Below are positions 5,983-14,827 of a stretch of 64,000 nucleotides of DNA, one piece after another. This DNA comes from Vibrio neptunius (GTDB lineage: Bacteria > Pseudomonadota > Gammaproteobacteria > Enterobacterales > Vibrionaceae). The stretch lies in the NCBI RefSeq assembly GCF_000967495.1, contig NZ_JXXU01000043.1:62001-126000 (forward strand), in the 5' to 3' direction. Below the pieces are notes generated by a model. It was not told the DNA's origin, searched no databases, and saw only the letters and a program-made list of their open reading frames with translations. Position numbers and translations under genes: made by a program. The number at the start of each line of letters is the position of its first letter. The stretch's first letter is position 1.

Positions 5983-8193
5983 CTAAGACTCCGAAAGACA
6001 GGTAGCAAAAAATGGCGTCGACACATCAAAGGGGCCTGAGACGTGAATATTATTTCCCGTATACCGATAGGCATGATACTTCAATGAAGATGATTTTTTT
6101 GAGGTCCAGTGATAAGTGTCATTGTTCCAAACGCGGATGAGCCCAATGGTATTGTAAAAGCCGATAAACTCATTAACTGTACTAAGTAGACGCCAGTTTG
6201 ATCGCCCTGCGAGGTTGAACTCGCTGTATTTATTGCATATCGCCTTCGCTTGTTGCCATGTAAAAGTATAAAACTGGCCATTTCTACCACTCGTATGAGG
6301 AGTTCCACCTAGGTCAAGGCTATTTAGATAAGCGATGGATGGGGTGCTGGTCAACAAATTCCCATTGCCGTCATCCAGTGTGTAAATGCACTTGCCCGTT
6401 ACATTGCTGCCATTGCCACTGCATACGTTAGCTTCAACGCTATGGCTAAAACCATTATAAGTAGCCGTGATGCCACTATTTCCTGTTTTGAGACCCTTGA
6501 CCAAACCATCATTAGTTAATGAAATTTCGGTGGTTCCTATAGACGTCCACCAAGCGACAGAGTCGGTGACATTAGAAGAAGTACCGTCACTGTATTCGGC
6601 CGTGGCTTTCATTTGCTGAGAAAAGTTTAGCATCAACCCGATAGCGGGAGGATTTAACGTTAGCCCTGTCATCACTGCGTCGGTGGTATCAATATCAATC
6701 GTGTTGCTGGTGATATTGTCTTTCATCGCGATGACAGCGGTGGTGCCGACGCCTACTCCAGTGACTTGCCCCTCTGGAGTGACGGTGGCGATACTCGCAT
6801 CAACGGGGCTCCAAGTGACGGAGTCACTAATATCCGATGAGGTGTTGTCACTGTAGATGGCAGTAGCCGTCAACGTCTGTTTGTACCCTTTAGCGACCGT
6901 AACTGTGGGGGGCGTGAGACTAATACTGGTGATCACGGCGTCACTGACCTCCACGCCGACGGTATTGCTGGTGACGCCATCTTTTGCCGCAATGAGAGTG
7001 GTGGTACCTACGTTGCTGCCGGACAGCACGCCATCAGAGGTAACAGTAGCGGTATGGGTATCGACAGGCTTCCAAATGACAGAGTCACTGATGTCTGACA
7101 CAGTGTTATCACTGTAGGTTGCGTTAGCGGTTAACGTTTGGTGCTGCCCTTTGGCGACAGTGACGACTGATGGTGTCACGCTAATACTGGTGATGACGGC
7201 GTCGCTTACCAGCACGCCGATGGGTTGGCTAGTCACACCGTCTTTGACCGCAGTGAGGGTGGTAGTGCCGGCCTTGACGCCTGATAACAATCCGCTCGTG
7301 GTGACGGTGGCGATGTCCGGTTCGGCAGGCACCCAAGTGATCGAATCATTAGTTTTCGAAGAAGTGTTATCACTGTAGATGATGTTGGCGATCAGCGCTT
7401 GAGTTTGGCCTTTGGCGACATTGACCATAGAAGGTGTGACGCTAATTCCTGTGATCACAGCGTCAGAGACATCCACGTTGACGTTGTTACTGGTGATATC
7501 ATCTTTTACCGCTGTGATGGTTGTGGATCCGATATCGTCACCTTTGAGCAAGCCATGATCGTTTTGTGATGTGATTGTCGCTTTGGAGGGATCGTCAGAT
7601 GCCCAAATTACCGAGTCACTGATGTTCATGGAAAGACCGTTATTGTAGGTTGCGGTGGCCGTTAAGGCTTGGTTTTGTCCTTTAGCAATGCTCACGATTG
7701 AAGGAGTGACGACGATATCTATGATGGTGGCATCGTCTACAGTGACCCCCACTGAATTACTGGTGAGGTTATCTTTGGTGAAAGAAACCGTCACCATGCC
7801 AGAGGCCTTGCTTTGTAAAACACCTGGTTGGATAAACTCGGCGACTTCTGTGTCGCTGGATTGCCAATCAGAGAGGCTTAATTCCTCGTTTAACACTGTG
7901 GAGCGGCCATTTGAGTACTCAGCCACAGCAAGAAAAGATTGTTCACCGCCGGTAATAAGTGTGAGTTCGCTTGTACCTTTGGTTTTAACTGGAAAGGCAG
8001 TGAGCGTCAGGCGCTCTAACTGGACGGTGGCCTCGTCTTGGCTTGGTGTTGGTCTTGCTGATGAAGGTTGGGTTGTAGAGGCGCTGCTTTCTTCTCCTTC
8101 TGAACCGCCACAGCCAGAGGTAAGTATGACTATCAAAGTCAAAGTTGTAAGGAGCAACATATCCTTAACGTTAAATTGCTTGTGCATGTCCAT
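5983..8193 (-). CDS. Lipoprotein with tandem bacterial Ig-like (BIG2) domains and a C-terminal DUF1566-like domain
   Basis: 736 residues. A lipoprotein signal (LLLTTLTLIVILTSGCGGS, Cys about 28) is followed by a Ser/Thr-rich linker. Six or so Ig-like repeats of about 87 residues carry the recurrent pattern ISVTPS.VTVAKGQ...A.YSDNT...SDSV.W......ATVT..G...G...G.T.. . The last about 140 residues have a conserved-cysteine, Trp-rich pattern (FTWQQAKAICN, GRSNWRLLSTVNEF) typical of DUF1566/Lcl C-terminal domains. AAGGA lies about 11 nt before ATG 8193. The layout suggests a surface-displayed stalk with a terminal binding domain, possibly in adhesion. Ligand unknown. Confidence 0.82.
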   Translation of the reverse strand: MDMHKQFNVKDMLLLTTLTLIVILTSGCGGSEGEESSASTTQPSSARPTPSQDEATVQLERLTLTAFPVKTKGTSELTLITGGEQSFLAVAEYSNGRSTVLNEELSLSDWQSSDTEVAEFIQPGVLQSKASGMVTVSFTKDNLTSNSVGVTVDDATIIDIVVTPSIVSIAKGQNQALTATATYNNGLSMNISDSVIWASDDPSKATITSQNDHGLLKGDDIGSTTITAVKDDITSNNVNVDVSDAVITGISVTPSMVNVAKGQTQALIANIIYSDNTSSKTNDSITWVPAEPDIATVTTSGLLSGVKAGTTTLTAVKDGVTSQPIGVLVSDAVITSISVTPSVVTVAKGQHQTLTANATYSDNTVSDISDSVIWKPVDTHTATVTSDGVLSGSNVGTTTLIAAKDGVTSNTVGVEVSDAVITSISLTPPTVTVAKGYKQTLTATAIYSDNTSSDISDSVTWSPVDASIATVTPEGQVTGVGVGTTAVIAMKDNITSNTIDIDTTDAVMTGLTLNPPAIGLMLNFSQQMKATAEYSDGTSSNVTDSVAWWTSIGTTEISLTNDGLVKGLKTGNSGITATYNGFSHSVEANVCSGNGSNVTGKCIYTLDDGNGNLLTSTPSIAYLNSLDLGGTPHTSGRNGQFYTFTWQQAKAICNKYSEFNLAGRSNWRLLSTVNEFIGFYNTIGLIRVWNNDTYHWTSKKSSSLKYHAYRYTGNNIHVSGPFDVSTPFFATCLSES
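6671..7734 (-). repeat. Tandem repeats with 261-bp period inside the Ig-like lipoprotein gene
   Basis: The boundary motif (ATCACNGCGTC-like on the plus strand) recurs at about 6671, 6932, 7193 and 7454, exactly 261 bp apart, and again at about 7734 (280 bp). Each unit encodes one 87-residue Ig-like domain. The regular spacing points to duplication and makes copy-number change by recombination likely. Confidence 0.75.
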
Positions 8194-8469
8194 ATTTTTA
8201 TCTTTCCTTATTTTTAATAAGATTGAGATATTGAAAACGAACCGCAGAGTGGATTTTAGTAATTAATAGGTAATTTATTGAATTTGTTTGGGTGATTTTT
8301 TGAGTTTATTGATAGCGATGAGATATTTATTATGGTGCATATTCTTTTGTTCAGGATAATACTGGGGCTATAGCATCATCAGTGGTTATTAATTTGTTTA
8401 AGCAGGACGGTGAAGTGTTTTGACCGCTTGATTATCACCTCAATTGAATATGACTAGTAAGGAGGGAAA

Positions 8470-9084
8470 TTGACAAAAAGGCGAATACCTTACGCCACGT
8501 TAACCTTGGTATTGTCGACGGTCGTGGTCTCTTTCTGTGTGAATTTTCAAATCACTGGTTCGTTATTTGGTAAGGTCAGTATTACTGAACTGGAGCCTTT
8601 CGGAGGTTTAACATATCAGCATATTTTGCAGTTAGAACTATGGCGTTTAGCGGTTTCTCAGCTCATTCATGTCAAACAGTACCACATGATCTACAACGCA
8701 CTTTCATTGTTTGCCCTTGGTTGTATACTTGAGCGAAAAATAGGGGCTAGTGCTTTCCTGTCAGTGTGGTTTATCTCGGGAGTAATTGGCACCTTGGCCA
8801 GTACGTTCACCGTACCTGAGCCATGGAATTTAGGCACTGGTGGTTCTCAAGCCATTTTAGGATTGGTAGGCGCGGGACTGGTTATGTTTCTAAAACGAGA
8901 GATTGAAGGCAAGTTAGTGGTGGCAGTGTTGACGTTTACTATGGCCCCTGCATTAGTTTTGGATGTTGTTTTCAGTGAGTCCCATCTTCCAAAGTTGGGT
9001 CATGTGATTAGCTTTACCGTAGGTGTTGTAGTTTCACATTGCTTCCAACTAAGTGGCAAAGGTCGCTGTCCACCCTTAGTTTAA
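8470..9084 (+). CDS. Rhomboid-family intramembrane serine protease
   Basis: 204 residues with about six membrane segments. Rhomboid landmarks are present: HMIYNALSL (the H..xN motif), GTGGSQAILGLVGAG with the candidate nucleophile Ser, and GHVISFTVGVV carrying the catalytic His. The usual H..G...G motif here reads H..S...G, and the serine sits in GGSQ rather than GxSG, so it is somewhat divergent. The start appears to be TTG 8470, behind a strong AAGGAGGG (8459-8466). It may cleave membrane proteins or act like a rhombosortase; the substrate is unknown. It is divergent from the Ig-like lipoprotein gene. Confidence 0.8.
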   Translation: MTKRRIPYATLTLVLSTVVVSFCVNFQITGSLFGKVSITELEPFGGLTYQHILQLELWRLAVSQLIHVKQYHMIYNALSLFALGCILERKIGASAFLSVWFISGVIGTLASTFTVPEPWNLGTGGSQAILGLVGAGLVMFLKREIEGKLVVAVLTFTMAPALVLDVVFSESHLPKLGHVISFTVGVVVSHCFQLSGKGRCPPLV

Positions 9085-9227
9085 TTTGATAGCTAACCTT
9101 TGGCATGTTAAATAGCTGAGTAGTTGACATATGCTCACTATACTTGGGTTTTGTTACCGAGTTGCCCCTTAGCTGCCATCACAATGTGGCGCTCGTGAAC
9201 ACATCAGAAATCAAACAAAAGGACAGT

Positions 9228-10073
9228 ATGAAGATAACAACACTCGTCGACAATACTCGATTGGATAGTCGGCAAGATCTAGCGGTTGAGCGTGGTTTAT
9301 CATTGCATATCGAAACTGAGTCGTTGAAAATTTTATTCGATATGGGAAGTGGTGATACGTTTTGTCGAAATGCGCCGCGATTAGATGTGAAGATCGAAGA
9401 CGTAGATATCGCCGTGATATCGCACAGACATCATGACCATTGCAATGGTGCTGTCGATTTTGTTGCCCATAACTCGAAAGCCAATGTGTTTTTGAAACAC
9501 TGCTCTGAAAAAAGCTATTATTTCCGCGCTTACGGTTTTAAAAATGATGTCGGCATTACCACGGATTTGCTAAAAAATAGCCATGATCGACTGGTGTTGG
9601 TGAATCAGACCACTGAAATAGCACCCAATGTATTTGCTATCACGGAGATCAGCAGCAAGCACGACAAGCCCAAAGGTAATCGATACCTCTATACACAATC
9701 TCAAAGTGGATGGGAGAACGACTCATTCGATCACGAGTTGCTCCTTGTGATCAAAGAACATGACGGGTTAGTGATATTTACTGGCTGTGCGCATAGTGGT
9801 GTTCTTAACATGGTCGATACGGCGATTCACCACTTCCCAGGCGAGAAGATAAAAGCAGTGGTAGGGGGCTTTCACCTTGTTGGACTGCCATTGTTTAACA
9901 GTATTGGCGGGTCTAAGGACGATATCAGAAACATCGGGCGGGCGTTGCTGCAATACCCCATAGATAAGCTGTATACAGGTCACTGCACAGGTAAGAAGGC
10001 TTATGACTTGTTAAAAGAAGTGTTAGGAGAACGTTTGGAAGCGATACCTACTGGTCGGTGTATTACCGTTTAG
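9228..10073 (+). CDS. Metallo-beta-lactamase-fold hydrolase (COG1237-like)
   Basis: 281 residues from ATG 9228, chosen because AAAGGA lies 6-8 nt upstream and MKITTLVDNT matches the family start; a longer frame from 9144 lacks support. The metal-binding motif SHRHHDHCNG lies at about residues 67-76. FTGCAHSGVLN and VVGGFHLVG match the later metal-ligand motifs of the group related to 7,8-dihydropterin-6-methyl-4-aminobenzene-phosphate synthase. Cytoplasmic, no signal peptide. The substrate in Vibrio is not known. It stands alone after the rhomboid gene. Confidence 0.85.
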   Translation: MKITTLVDNTRLDSRQDLAVERGLSLHIETESLKILFDMGSGDTFCRNAPRLDVKIEDVDIAVISHRHHDHCNGAVDFVAHNSKANVFLKHCSEKSYYFRAYGFKNDVGITTDLLKNSHDRLVLVNQTTEIAPNVFAITEISSKHDKPKGNRYLYTQSQSGWENDSFDHELLLVIKEHDGLVIFTGCAHSGVLNMVDTAIHHFPGEKIKAVVGGFHLVGLPLFNSIGGSKDDIRNIGRALLQYPIDKLYTGHCTGKKAYDLLKEVLGERLEAIPTGRCITV

Positions 10074-10335
10074 CGAAGTGAGAACCATAACAACTTCAGT
10101 GTGGCGTTCTGTGCTCACTTAATTGTGAACTAAAGGAATAGGTTTCAAATTTTTAATGTATAGGTTAACTATTTAATTCAACTAGGATGAAGTTTAACAA
10201 ATAAAAGATTATTTATGCTTAATAGAGAGTGACTTATGTTTTTGAAAATAATGTTAGATTAAATTAGATATAAGTTATTGATTTAAATTATTGAAATTTT
10301 TAAATATAACTATTGTTGAAATCCAAGGCTTAATT

Positions 10336-10683
10336 ATGAAAAAATTTTCATTAGCTCTATTTTTGCTCATAGTACTCTCATCGGCATTTATGAACTCTTA
10401 CAACCATTACGGAGATATTGTAGAGAAGGCTATTGCCTTTATAATCCCTCTACTAAACTACATTGTGGTAATTGCTTTGTTCGCAAAATTTAAAGGGGTC
10501 GCACTATTTACCAAGCTTCAGTTAAGAGTGATAGCAATCCTTTATGTAATGATAGTTTTTGTGGAATATGGATACCCGATAATTGAATACAGTGAGCAAA
10601 CCTTACCATCAGATTATTTGTTTAACCTATCCCTACAGTTCGTTTTAAACGTGATTATCGCAAGGACTATTCTAGATGAGTAA
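10336..10683 (+). CDS. Small multi-pass membrane protein, unknown function
   Basis: 115 residues from ATG 10336, preferred over an upstream ATG at 10291 because AAGG lies 7 nt before it and the protein then starts MKKFSLALFLLIVLSS, a normal first membrane segment. Four hydrophobic segments are visible, with a charged LRV loop between the second and third. No family is recognised. It is flanked by AT-rich DNA (10074-10335), and a partial copy of the repeat family begins 25 bp after its stop. Confidence 0.55.
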   Translation: MKKFSLALFLLIVLSSAFMNSYNHYGDIVEKAIAFIIPLLNYIVVIALFAKFKGVALFTKLQLRVIAILYVMIVFVEYGYPIIEYSEQTLPSDYLFNLSLQFVLNVIIARTILDE

Positions 10684-10708
10684 TTTAACTGTCATACTAA
10701 GTAAACTA

Positions 10709-10780
10709 GGGCAATCATCATCGCTATGTTCATTATATCTATGCTTTTCAGAGGCTTACTAAAGTGTTTATCCTATCAAC
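10709..10780. repeat. Partial copy of the long repeat element
   Basis: About 72 bp (CGCTATGTTCATTATATCTATG..., AAAGTGTTTATCCTATCAAC at the end) match the right-hand third of the elements at 11733 and 11911: GGCTATGTTCATTATCATTC..., AAAGTGTTTGTCCTATCAAC. The left part is missing. Confidence 0.7.
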
Positions 10781-10950
10781 ATACAATTTAAAGGGCTAGT
10801 TGGTCGAATATGGTTTTACTACTCTTTCTACAAATTGATTTTGTATCTTATTTGATCCAGAGTGTGAAACAGACATTTGTTAAATTAAATATAATTTACT
10901 ACTCGTTTGAATTGGCTTGAATAATCCTACGAACTTTATGATTAAGGACC

Positions 10951-11289
10951 ATGCCGTTTAAAAACTACTGCTCGATAAAAGGATTAAAGCTATCTTCACG
11001 CTCTCGTTCGACTTTGAAAATCATCGACTATAAAGTCGATTTGGCAAACTATTTGTCGAGTTTTATGATAACTAGCCCTATCCTAGAAATATTTCGAACC
11101 AAAGGTGGGGGTGTTATTAATACAGCTCAGGATATCTATGAGTATCATTGGGATGAATTCGGCAATGCAATGGCGTCGATAAACCCCGTTTTAAGAAAAC
11201 AAGTCTACAACCTCGCAATGCAGGAAGAGCTATATACTTATGGTCAAGAACAGAAATTTTGGAAGTGTGTTAGTGAAGCGGCTTTGTAG
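10951..11289 (+). CDS. Hypothetical protein overlapping a lipoprotein gene
   Basis: 112 residues, soluble and basic at the N-terminus, with no recognised domain. AAGGA precedes ATG 10951 by 5-6 nt, supporting a real start. Its last 50 bases overlap the next frame (from ATG 11240) in a different register, which suggests translational coupling if both are real. An alternative is that it is the remnant of a longer gene. Confidence 0.45.
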   Translation: MPFKNYCSIKGLKLSSRSRSTLKIIDYKVDLANYLSSFMITSPILEIFRTKGGGVINTAQDIYEYHWDEFGNAMASINPVLRKQVYNLAMQEELYTYGQEQKFWKCVSEAAL

Positions 11290-11692
11290 CTTGTCATTGG
11301 TTTTTTTGGTGGGGTGTTCCTCCCCGAGTTTAACCGAGCCCTACAAAGCCTTGCTGACACAAAAAGAACACTGTTTCGAGTTGGCTAAGTCAGGCGGTGA
11401 CGTTTTTCCACAATCAGAATGGTTGTCAAATTTGTCTAAGGAACAGCAAAGAGTCGTGCTCAGTTACTTAGCGCAGTACGCTTATAACCAGTGTATTGGC
11501 GAGCAAGTTAGGGCTCTCAAGCAGTCAGTTTTGCAGCAGTCTAAAGACATTCAAACGTTTTTCAACGAATACGTTGGCTTGCATGAGCTTAATGGTGAGA
11601 TGCCGACTGATGTCGATCGGCAAGCGCTCTTAACAATACAAGATCAAATACAGATGCCCTTTGTCTCCAATGACGTCTACGAGTCCTTATAA
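11240..11692 (+). CDS. Putative lipoprotein, unknown function
   Basis: 150 residues from ATG 11240. A shorter form from GTG 11273 (GGAAG 7 nt upstream) would give the more usual lipoprotein start VKRLCSLSLVFLVGC. The lipobox LVGC is clear, with CSSPS after it, so the mature protein is membrane-anchored. The remainder is helical and Gln-rich. No family is recognised. It overlaps the upstream hypothetical gene and is followed immediately by two tandem repeat elements. Confidence 0.6.
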   Translation: MVKNRNFGSVLVKRLCSLSLVFLVGCSSPSLTEPYKALLTQKEHCFELAKSGGDVFPQSEWLSNLSKEQQRVVLSYLAQYAYNQCIGEQVRALKQSVLQQSKDIQTFFNEYVGLHELNGEMPTDVDRQALLTIQDQIQMPFVSNDVYESL

Positions 11693-11732
11693 CCTCTATA
11701 GCTGGACGCTATAATCAAAGAACTAAAGGACA

Positions 11733-11904
11733 ACTAAAGGGACTGCCACTCTCAGAAACGACAAGTCGTTGAATGGTCGCATAGGCAGAGTATCTGTCCT
11801 GCCCACTTTCCCTCAAACCCGATTTCTTCATACTGATTGAGCATGGCTATGTTCATTATCATTCATGCTTTTCAGTAGCTTACTAAAGTGTTTGTCCTAT
11901 CAAC
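11733..11904. repeat. Repeat element copy A with inverted-repeat ends
   Basis: Starts CTAAAGGGACTGCCACTCTC and ends AAAGTGTTTGTCCTATCAAC. The left end resembles the reverse complement of the right ends (GGGACAGACACTTT). The inside contains AACGACAAGTCGTT, a short palindrome. It aligns almost base for base with copy B but lacks about 50 bp in the middle, between two CACACT-like motifs. Too short to encode a transposase, so it looks like a non-autonomous element. Confidence 0.8.
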
Positions 11905-11910
11905 ATTTCA

Positions 11911-12135
11911 CTAAAGGGACTGCCACCCTCAGAAACGACAAGTCGTTGAATGGTCGCATAGGCAGAGTATCGATCCTGCCCACTTTCCCTCAAACCCGAT
12001 TTCTTCACACTTTTTAAGGTCAATTCGGTACGAATGCTATCGGTTGCTTATTCTGAGATCCTCACACTCATTGAGCATGGCTATGTTTGTTATATTTCAT
12101 GCTTTTCAGTAGCTTGCTAAAGTGTCTGTCCCAGC
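11911..12135. repeat. Repeat element copy B with inverted-repeat ends
   Basis: A tandem second copy, beginning ACTAAAGGGACTGCCACCCT and ending AAAGTGTCTGTCCCAGC (12119-12135). Compared with copy A it carries about 50 extra bp flanked by TCACACT repeats, so A probably arose by deletion between them. Together with copy A it fills the 517-bp gap between the lipoprotein gene and the nitronate monooxygenase gene. Confidence 0.8.
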
Positions 12136-12209
12136 AAGGTTTACCATCAAGGTTTTGTAAGATAACCCCAACGCTTGGCCTTACAACTCAAATTCAGTAA
12201 AGGATGACG

Positions 12210-13253
12210 ATGAATAGAGATTTCAAACAACTTCTAGGTACCGAGCTGCCGATCATTCAGGCCCCTATGGCAGGAGTGCAAGGGAGTGCTCTTGCCATTG
12301 CGGTAAGTGAGGCTGGTGGGTTAGGTTCACTCCCTTGCGGTATGCTGACTATTGAAGATATTGTCAGCGAAATGGAATTAATCAAGGCATCTACGAGTAA
12401 GCCTTTTAATCTCAACTTTTTCTGCCATGATCCCAAGCCTTACGATGAAGATCGCCAGATAATATGGCGAGAGACACTTCAGCCTTACTTTGACGAGTTG
12501 GGACTACAAGTGGAGTCTTCTGCTAGTGGCAGTCGAGTGCCTTTTAGCCATGATATCGCTGATGCAATTGAACCCTTCTTACCTGAGTTCATTAGCTTTC
12601 ATTTTGGTCTTCCAGACAAACACTTATTACAGCGTGTGAAAAGCTGGGGAACCAAAGTTGTCTCATCGGCTACCACAGTAGAAGAAGCGCTTTGGCTGGA
12701 GTCACATGGTGTCGATGGCATTATTGCTCAAGGAGTAGAAGCGGGAGGGCACAGAGGCATGTTCCTATCCAGTGATATCTCGACCCAAATGGGGCTAGTA
12801 CCACTGGTATCGCAAGTGGTTAATCGCGTCAAGGTCCCCGTTATTGCTGCGGGTGGGATGAGTGACCGCCATTCAGTATTGGCTTGCATGAAGTTAGGTG
12901 CGTCGGCGGTACAGCTTGGTACGGCCTATCTGTTGTGCACGGAAGCTAATACATCAGAAGTTCACAAACAGGCAATACAGAGTGCTAAGTCTTCGCATAC
13001 CGTGTTAACGAACCTCTTTTCGGGTAAACCCGCCAGAGGGATTATGAACCGCGTTATGAGTGAACTGGGTTGTATGACAGCGCGAGCGCCAGAGTTTCCA
13101 TACGCTTCAATAGAAATATCTCAATTGCGTCGCCGTGCCGAAAAGCAGGGTCTTGATGACTTTTCACCGCTATGGTGTGGTCAAAATACTCAAGGATGCA
13201 AACAGATTTCAGCGAGAGATCTCACATTGCAGCTAGCTGGCAAATCAGACTAG
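12210..13253 (+). CDS. Nitronate monooxygenase-family flavoprotein
   Basis: 347 residues from ATG 12210; the ATG at 12204 overlaps the AAAGGA ribosome binding site and is less likely. An FMN-binding TIM barrel is seen: LPIIQAPMAG at the start, the central motif GVDGIIAQGVEAGGHRG, then VPVIAAGGMSD and GASAVQLGTAYLLC for phosphate binding. These are hallmarks of nitronate monooxygenase and 2-nitropropane dioxygenase proteins, which oxidise alkyl nitronates such as propionate 3-nitronate. Cytoplasmic. Family members vary in substrate, so the exact reaction is uncertain. It stands alone. Confidence 0.88.
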   Translation: MNRDFKQLLGTELPIIQAPMAGVQGSALAIAVSEAGGLGSLPCGMLTIEDIVSEMELIKASTSKPFNLNFFCHDPKPYDEDRQIIWRETLQPYFDELGLQVESSASGSRVPFSHDIADAIEPFLPEFISFHFGLPDKHLLQRVKSWGTKVVSSATTVEEALWLESHGVDGIIAQGVEAGGHRGMFLSSDISTQMGLVPLVSQVVNRVKVPVIAAGGMSDRHSVLACMKLGASAVQLGTAYLLCTEANTSEVHKQAIQSAKSSHTVLTNLFSGKPARGIMNRVMSELGCMTARAPEFPYASIEISQLRRRAEKQGLDDFSPLWCGQNTQGCKQISARDLTLQLAGKSD

Positions 13254-13404
13254 ACACACTTGGCGTTTTATCAACAGTGTGCTGCTCCGTCTCAAGAAAC
13301 GAAAATTCACACACACGTGATCGTGATCTGGGCAAGCGATAGAAGTGAGCAAGCTTGCTGGTTGACTGGCTGTGGTTTGTCGCTGTTTTAACAAGGAACT
13401 TTTA

Positions 13405-14205
13405 ATGAAAGAAGTAGCGTTAATAACATTACATGGAATGGGGAAGGTAAAACTAAATTATTATGATGAGCTAGAGAAAGCACTCAAAAAGGAACTGGGC
13501 TCTGAATGGGTGAAGGTGTCATTTCACAATGTTCAGTACGCGCCTATTTTACAGCAACCACAAGATGATCTGTGGAAAGCCATGATGTCAGAGCCGAGCA
13601 ATGATTTACATGCCACACGATTGAGGCAGTTTTTTCTTTATGGGTTTGGCGATGCGGGTTCGCTCGAGCACAGTTCACACAGGCGAAAAGATAAGTATCT
13701 CGCTGTGCAAGAAGAAATCTTCAAAACGCTTGAATGCGCATATGCTGATATTGGCGAGAATGAAAACAGACCAGTGATCATTGTTGCTCATTCGCTCGGT
13801 TGCCAGGTTATCTCAAATTATTTATGGGACGCAGAACATGGTCTCAATATGTTTGAGAATTATGTTGATAGTGACAACAAAGAATCCTTCATGAAATTAA
13901 AAACTTGTGAGAACCTCATCACTACAGGGTGTAACATTCCTTTGTTTAATGCAGGATTGCAAGAGAGGCACTGTTTCACTAAGCCTCATCCTTCGTTCAG
14001 ATGGGATAATTACTATGATCCAGATGATGTCCTTGGCTGGCCATTAAGGCAACTCGATGATTCATACCATGCTATCGTTGAGGATCACCCCATTAATGCT
14101 GGAAGTCTGATCGCATCATGGAACCCATTTAGCCATGGCCAATATTGGAGTGATAAAGACGTGATCAAACCGTTAGTCAGTATAATTCGATCAAAACTTA
14201 GCTGA
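13405..14205 (+). CDS. Alpha/beta-hydrolase-like protein
   Basis: 266 residues from ATG 13405 (AAGGAA 8 nt upstream). The N-terminus ALITLHGMGKV gives the oxyanion-type HGMG, and IIVAHSLGCQVISNYLWD gives the nucleophile elbow (AHSLG) with the candidate Ser near residue 131. A late His in YHAIVEDHPINAG could complete the triad. No signal peptide, so cytoplasmic. It resembles lipase/esterase or PGAP1-like hydrolases in outline, but I cannot assign a substrate. No operon partner is evident. Confidence 0.68.
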   Translation: MKEVALITLHGMGKVKLNYYDELEKALKKELGSEWVKVSFHNVQYAPILQQPQDDLWKAMMSEPSNDLHATRLRQFFLYGFGDAGSLEHSSHRRKDKYLAVQEEIFKTLECAYADIGENENRPVIIVAHSLGCQVISNYLWDAEHGLNMFENYVDSDNKESFMKLKTCENLITTGCNIPLFNAGLQERHCFTKPHPSFRWDNYYDPDDVLGWPLRQLDDSYHAIVEDHPINAGSLIASWNPFSHGQYWSDKDVIKPLVSIIRSKLS

Positions 14206-14390
14206 CTGGTTAAGCCAAACGTTGACACTCCCTTATTCTGGCGCTTTTTATATCAACTGCTGGCGATATAGCGTTGGTATTTTTAGAGATTTAACTCACA
14301 ACGCTGAGCGTGTTGAGTGTCAAAAGGTATGACGGTTTACCTATGTACTCATACTTTCCCTTTAAGCCAATCACTCAGGATTTTCTTTTT

Positions 14391-14768
14391 ATGACACAAA
14401 AACTAAACTACGATTTTCTACCCGCAATTTCAGGGCCCTACGTCCATGCGGCCAAACACAATAAGACGCTATATATTTCTGGACTGACGGCCTTTGGTAC
14501 TGAAGCACAAACGAGAGGTTTGGTGGAGCAAAGTGCTGAAGTCTTAAACCAGATTGGTCGGATACTGGATCATGAGCGGTGTACGAAGAGCGATTTAATT
14601 AAGCTGACGATTTTCGTCACTGACATCAATTTACTCCCTGCAATTCGTGAGCAGCTCTTTGTTTTCTATGCCGGACAACTGCCCGCCTGCTCACTGATTG
14701 AAGTCTCTAAACTGATTCATGCCGATTTGAAGATAGAGATCGAAGCCACAGTTGCGTTAAGTGATTAA
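14391..14768 (+). CDS. RidA/YjgF-family protein lacking the catalytic arginine
   Basis: 125 residues from ATG 14391 (CAGGA 10 nt upstream); an upstream in-frame ATG at 14310 has no support. The Rid fold is clear: GPYVHAAKHNKTLYISGLTA, then VEQSAEVLNQIGRILD, and the closing DLKIEIEATVAL. RidA proteins use an Arg in the FPARS motif to hydrolyse reactive enamine/imine intermediates. Here the motif reads LPACS, with Cys in place of Arg. It therefore belongs to a Rid subgroup unlikely to have standard deaminase activity; its job is unknown. Confidence 0.82.
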   Translation: MTQKLNYDFLPAISGPYVHAAKHNKTLYISGLTAFGTEAQTRGLVEQSAEVLNQIGRILDHERCTKSDLIKLTIFVTDINLLPAIREQLFVFYAGQLPACSLIEVSKLIHADLKIEIEATVALSD

Positions 14769-14827
14769 GATTGCGTCTTTAACGCCTACTTAATCAGAAG
14801 TAATTCAAAGCTTAATAAGGATCTGAA

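Noticed and set aside
6671..7734. Regularly spaced repeats as a CRISPR array
   Set aside because: Units are 261 bp, coding and multiples of three; they encode Ig-like domains.
6857..8266. Several plus-strand frames opposite the Ig-like lipoprotein gene
   Set aside because: They are antisense to repetitive coding DNA, follow its period and lack ribosome binding sites.
10074..10335. AT-rich gap before the small membrane protein as an origin or attachment site
   Set aside because: No iterons, DnaA-box cluster or tRNA end seen; ordinary AT-rich intergenic DNA.
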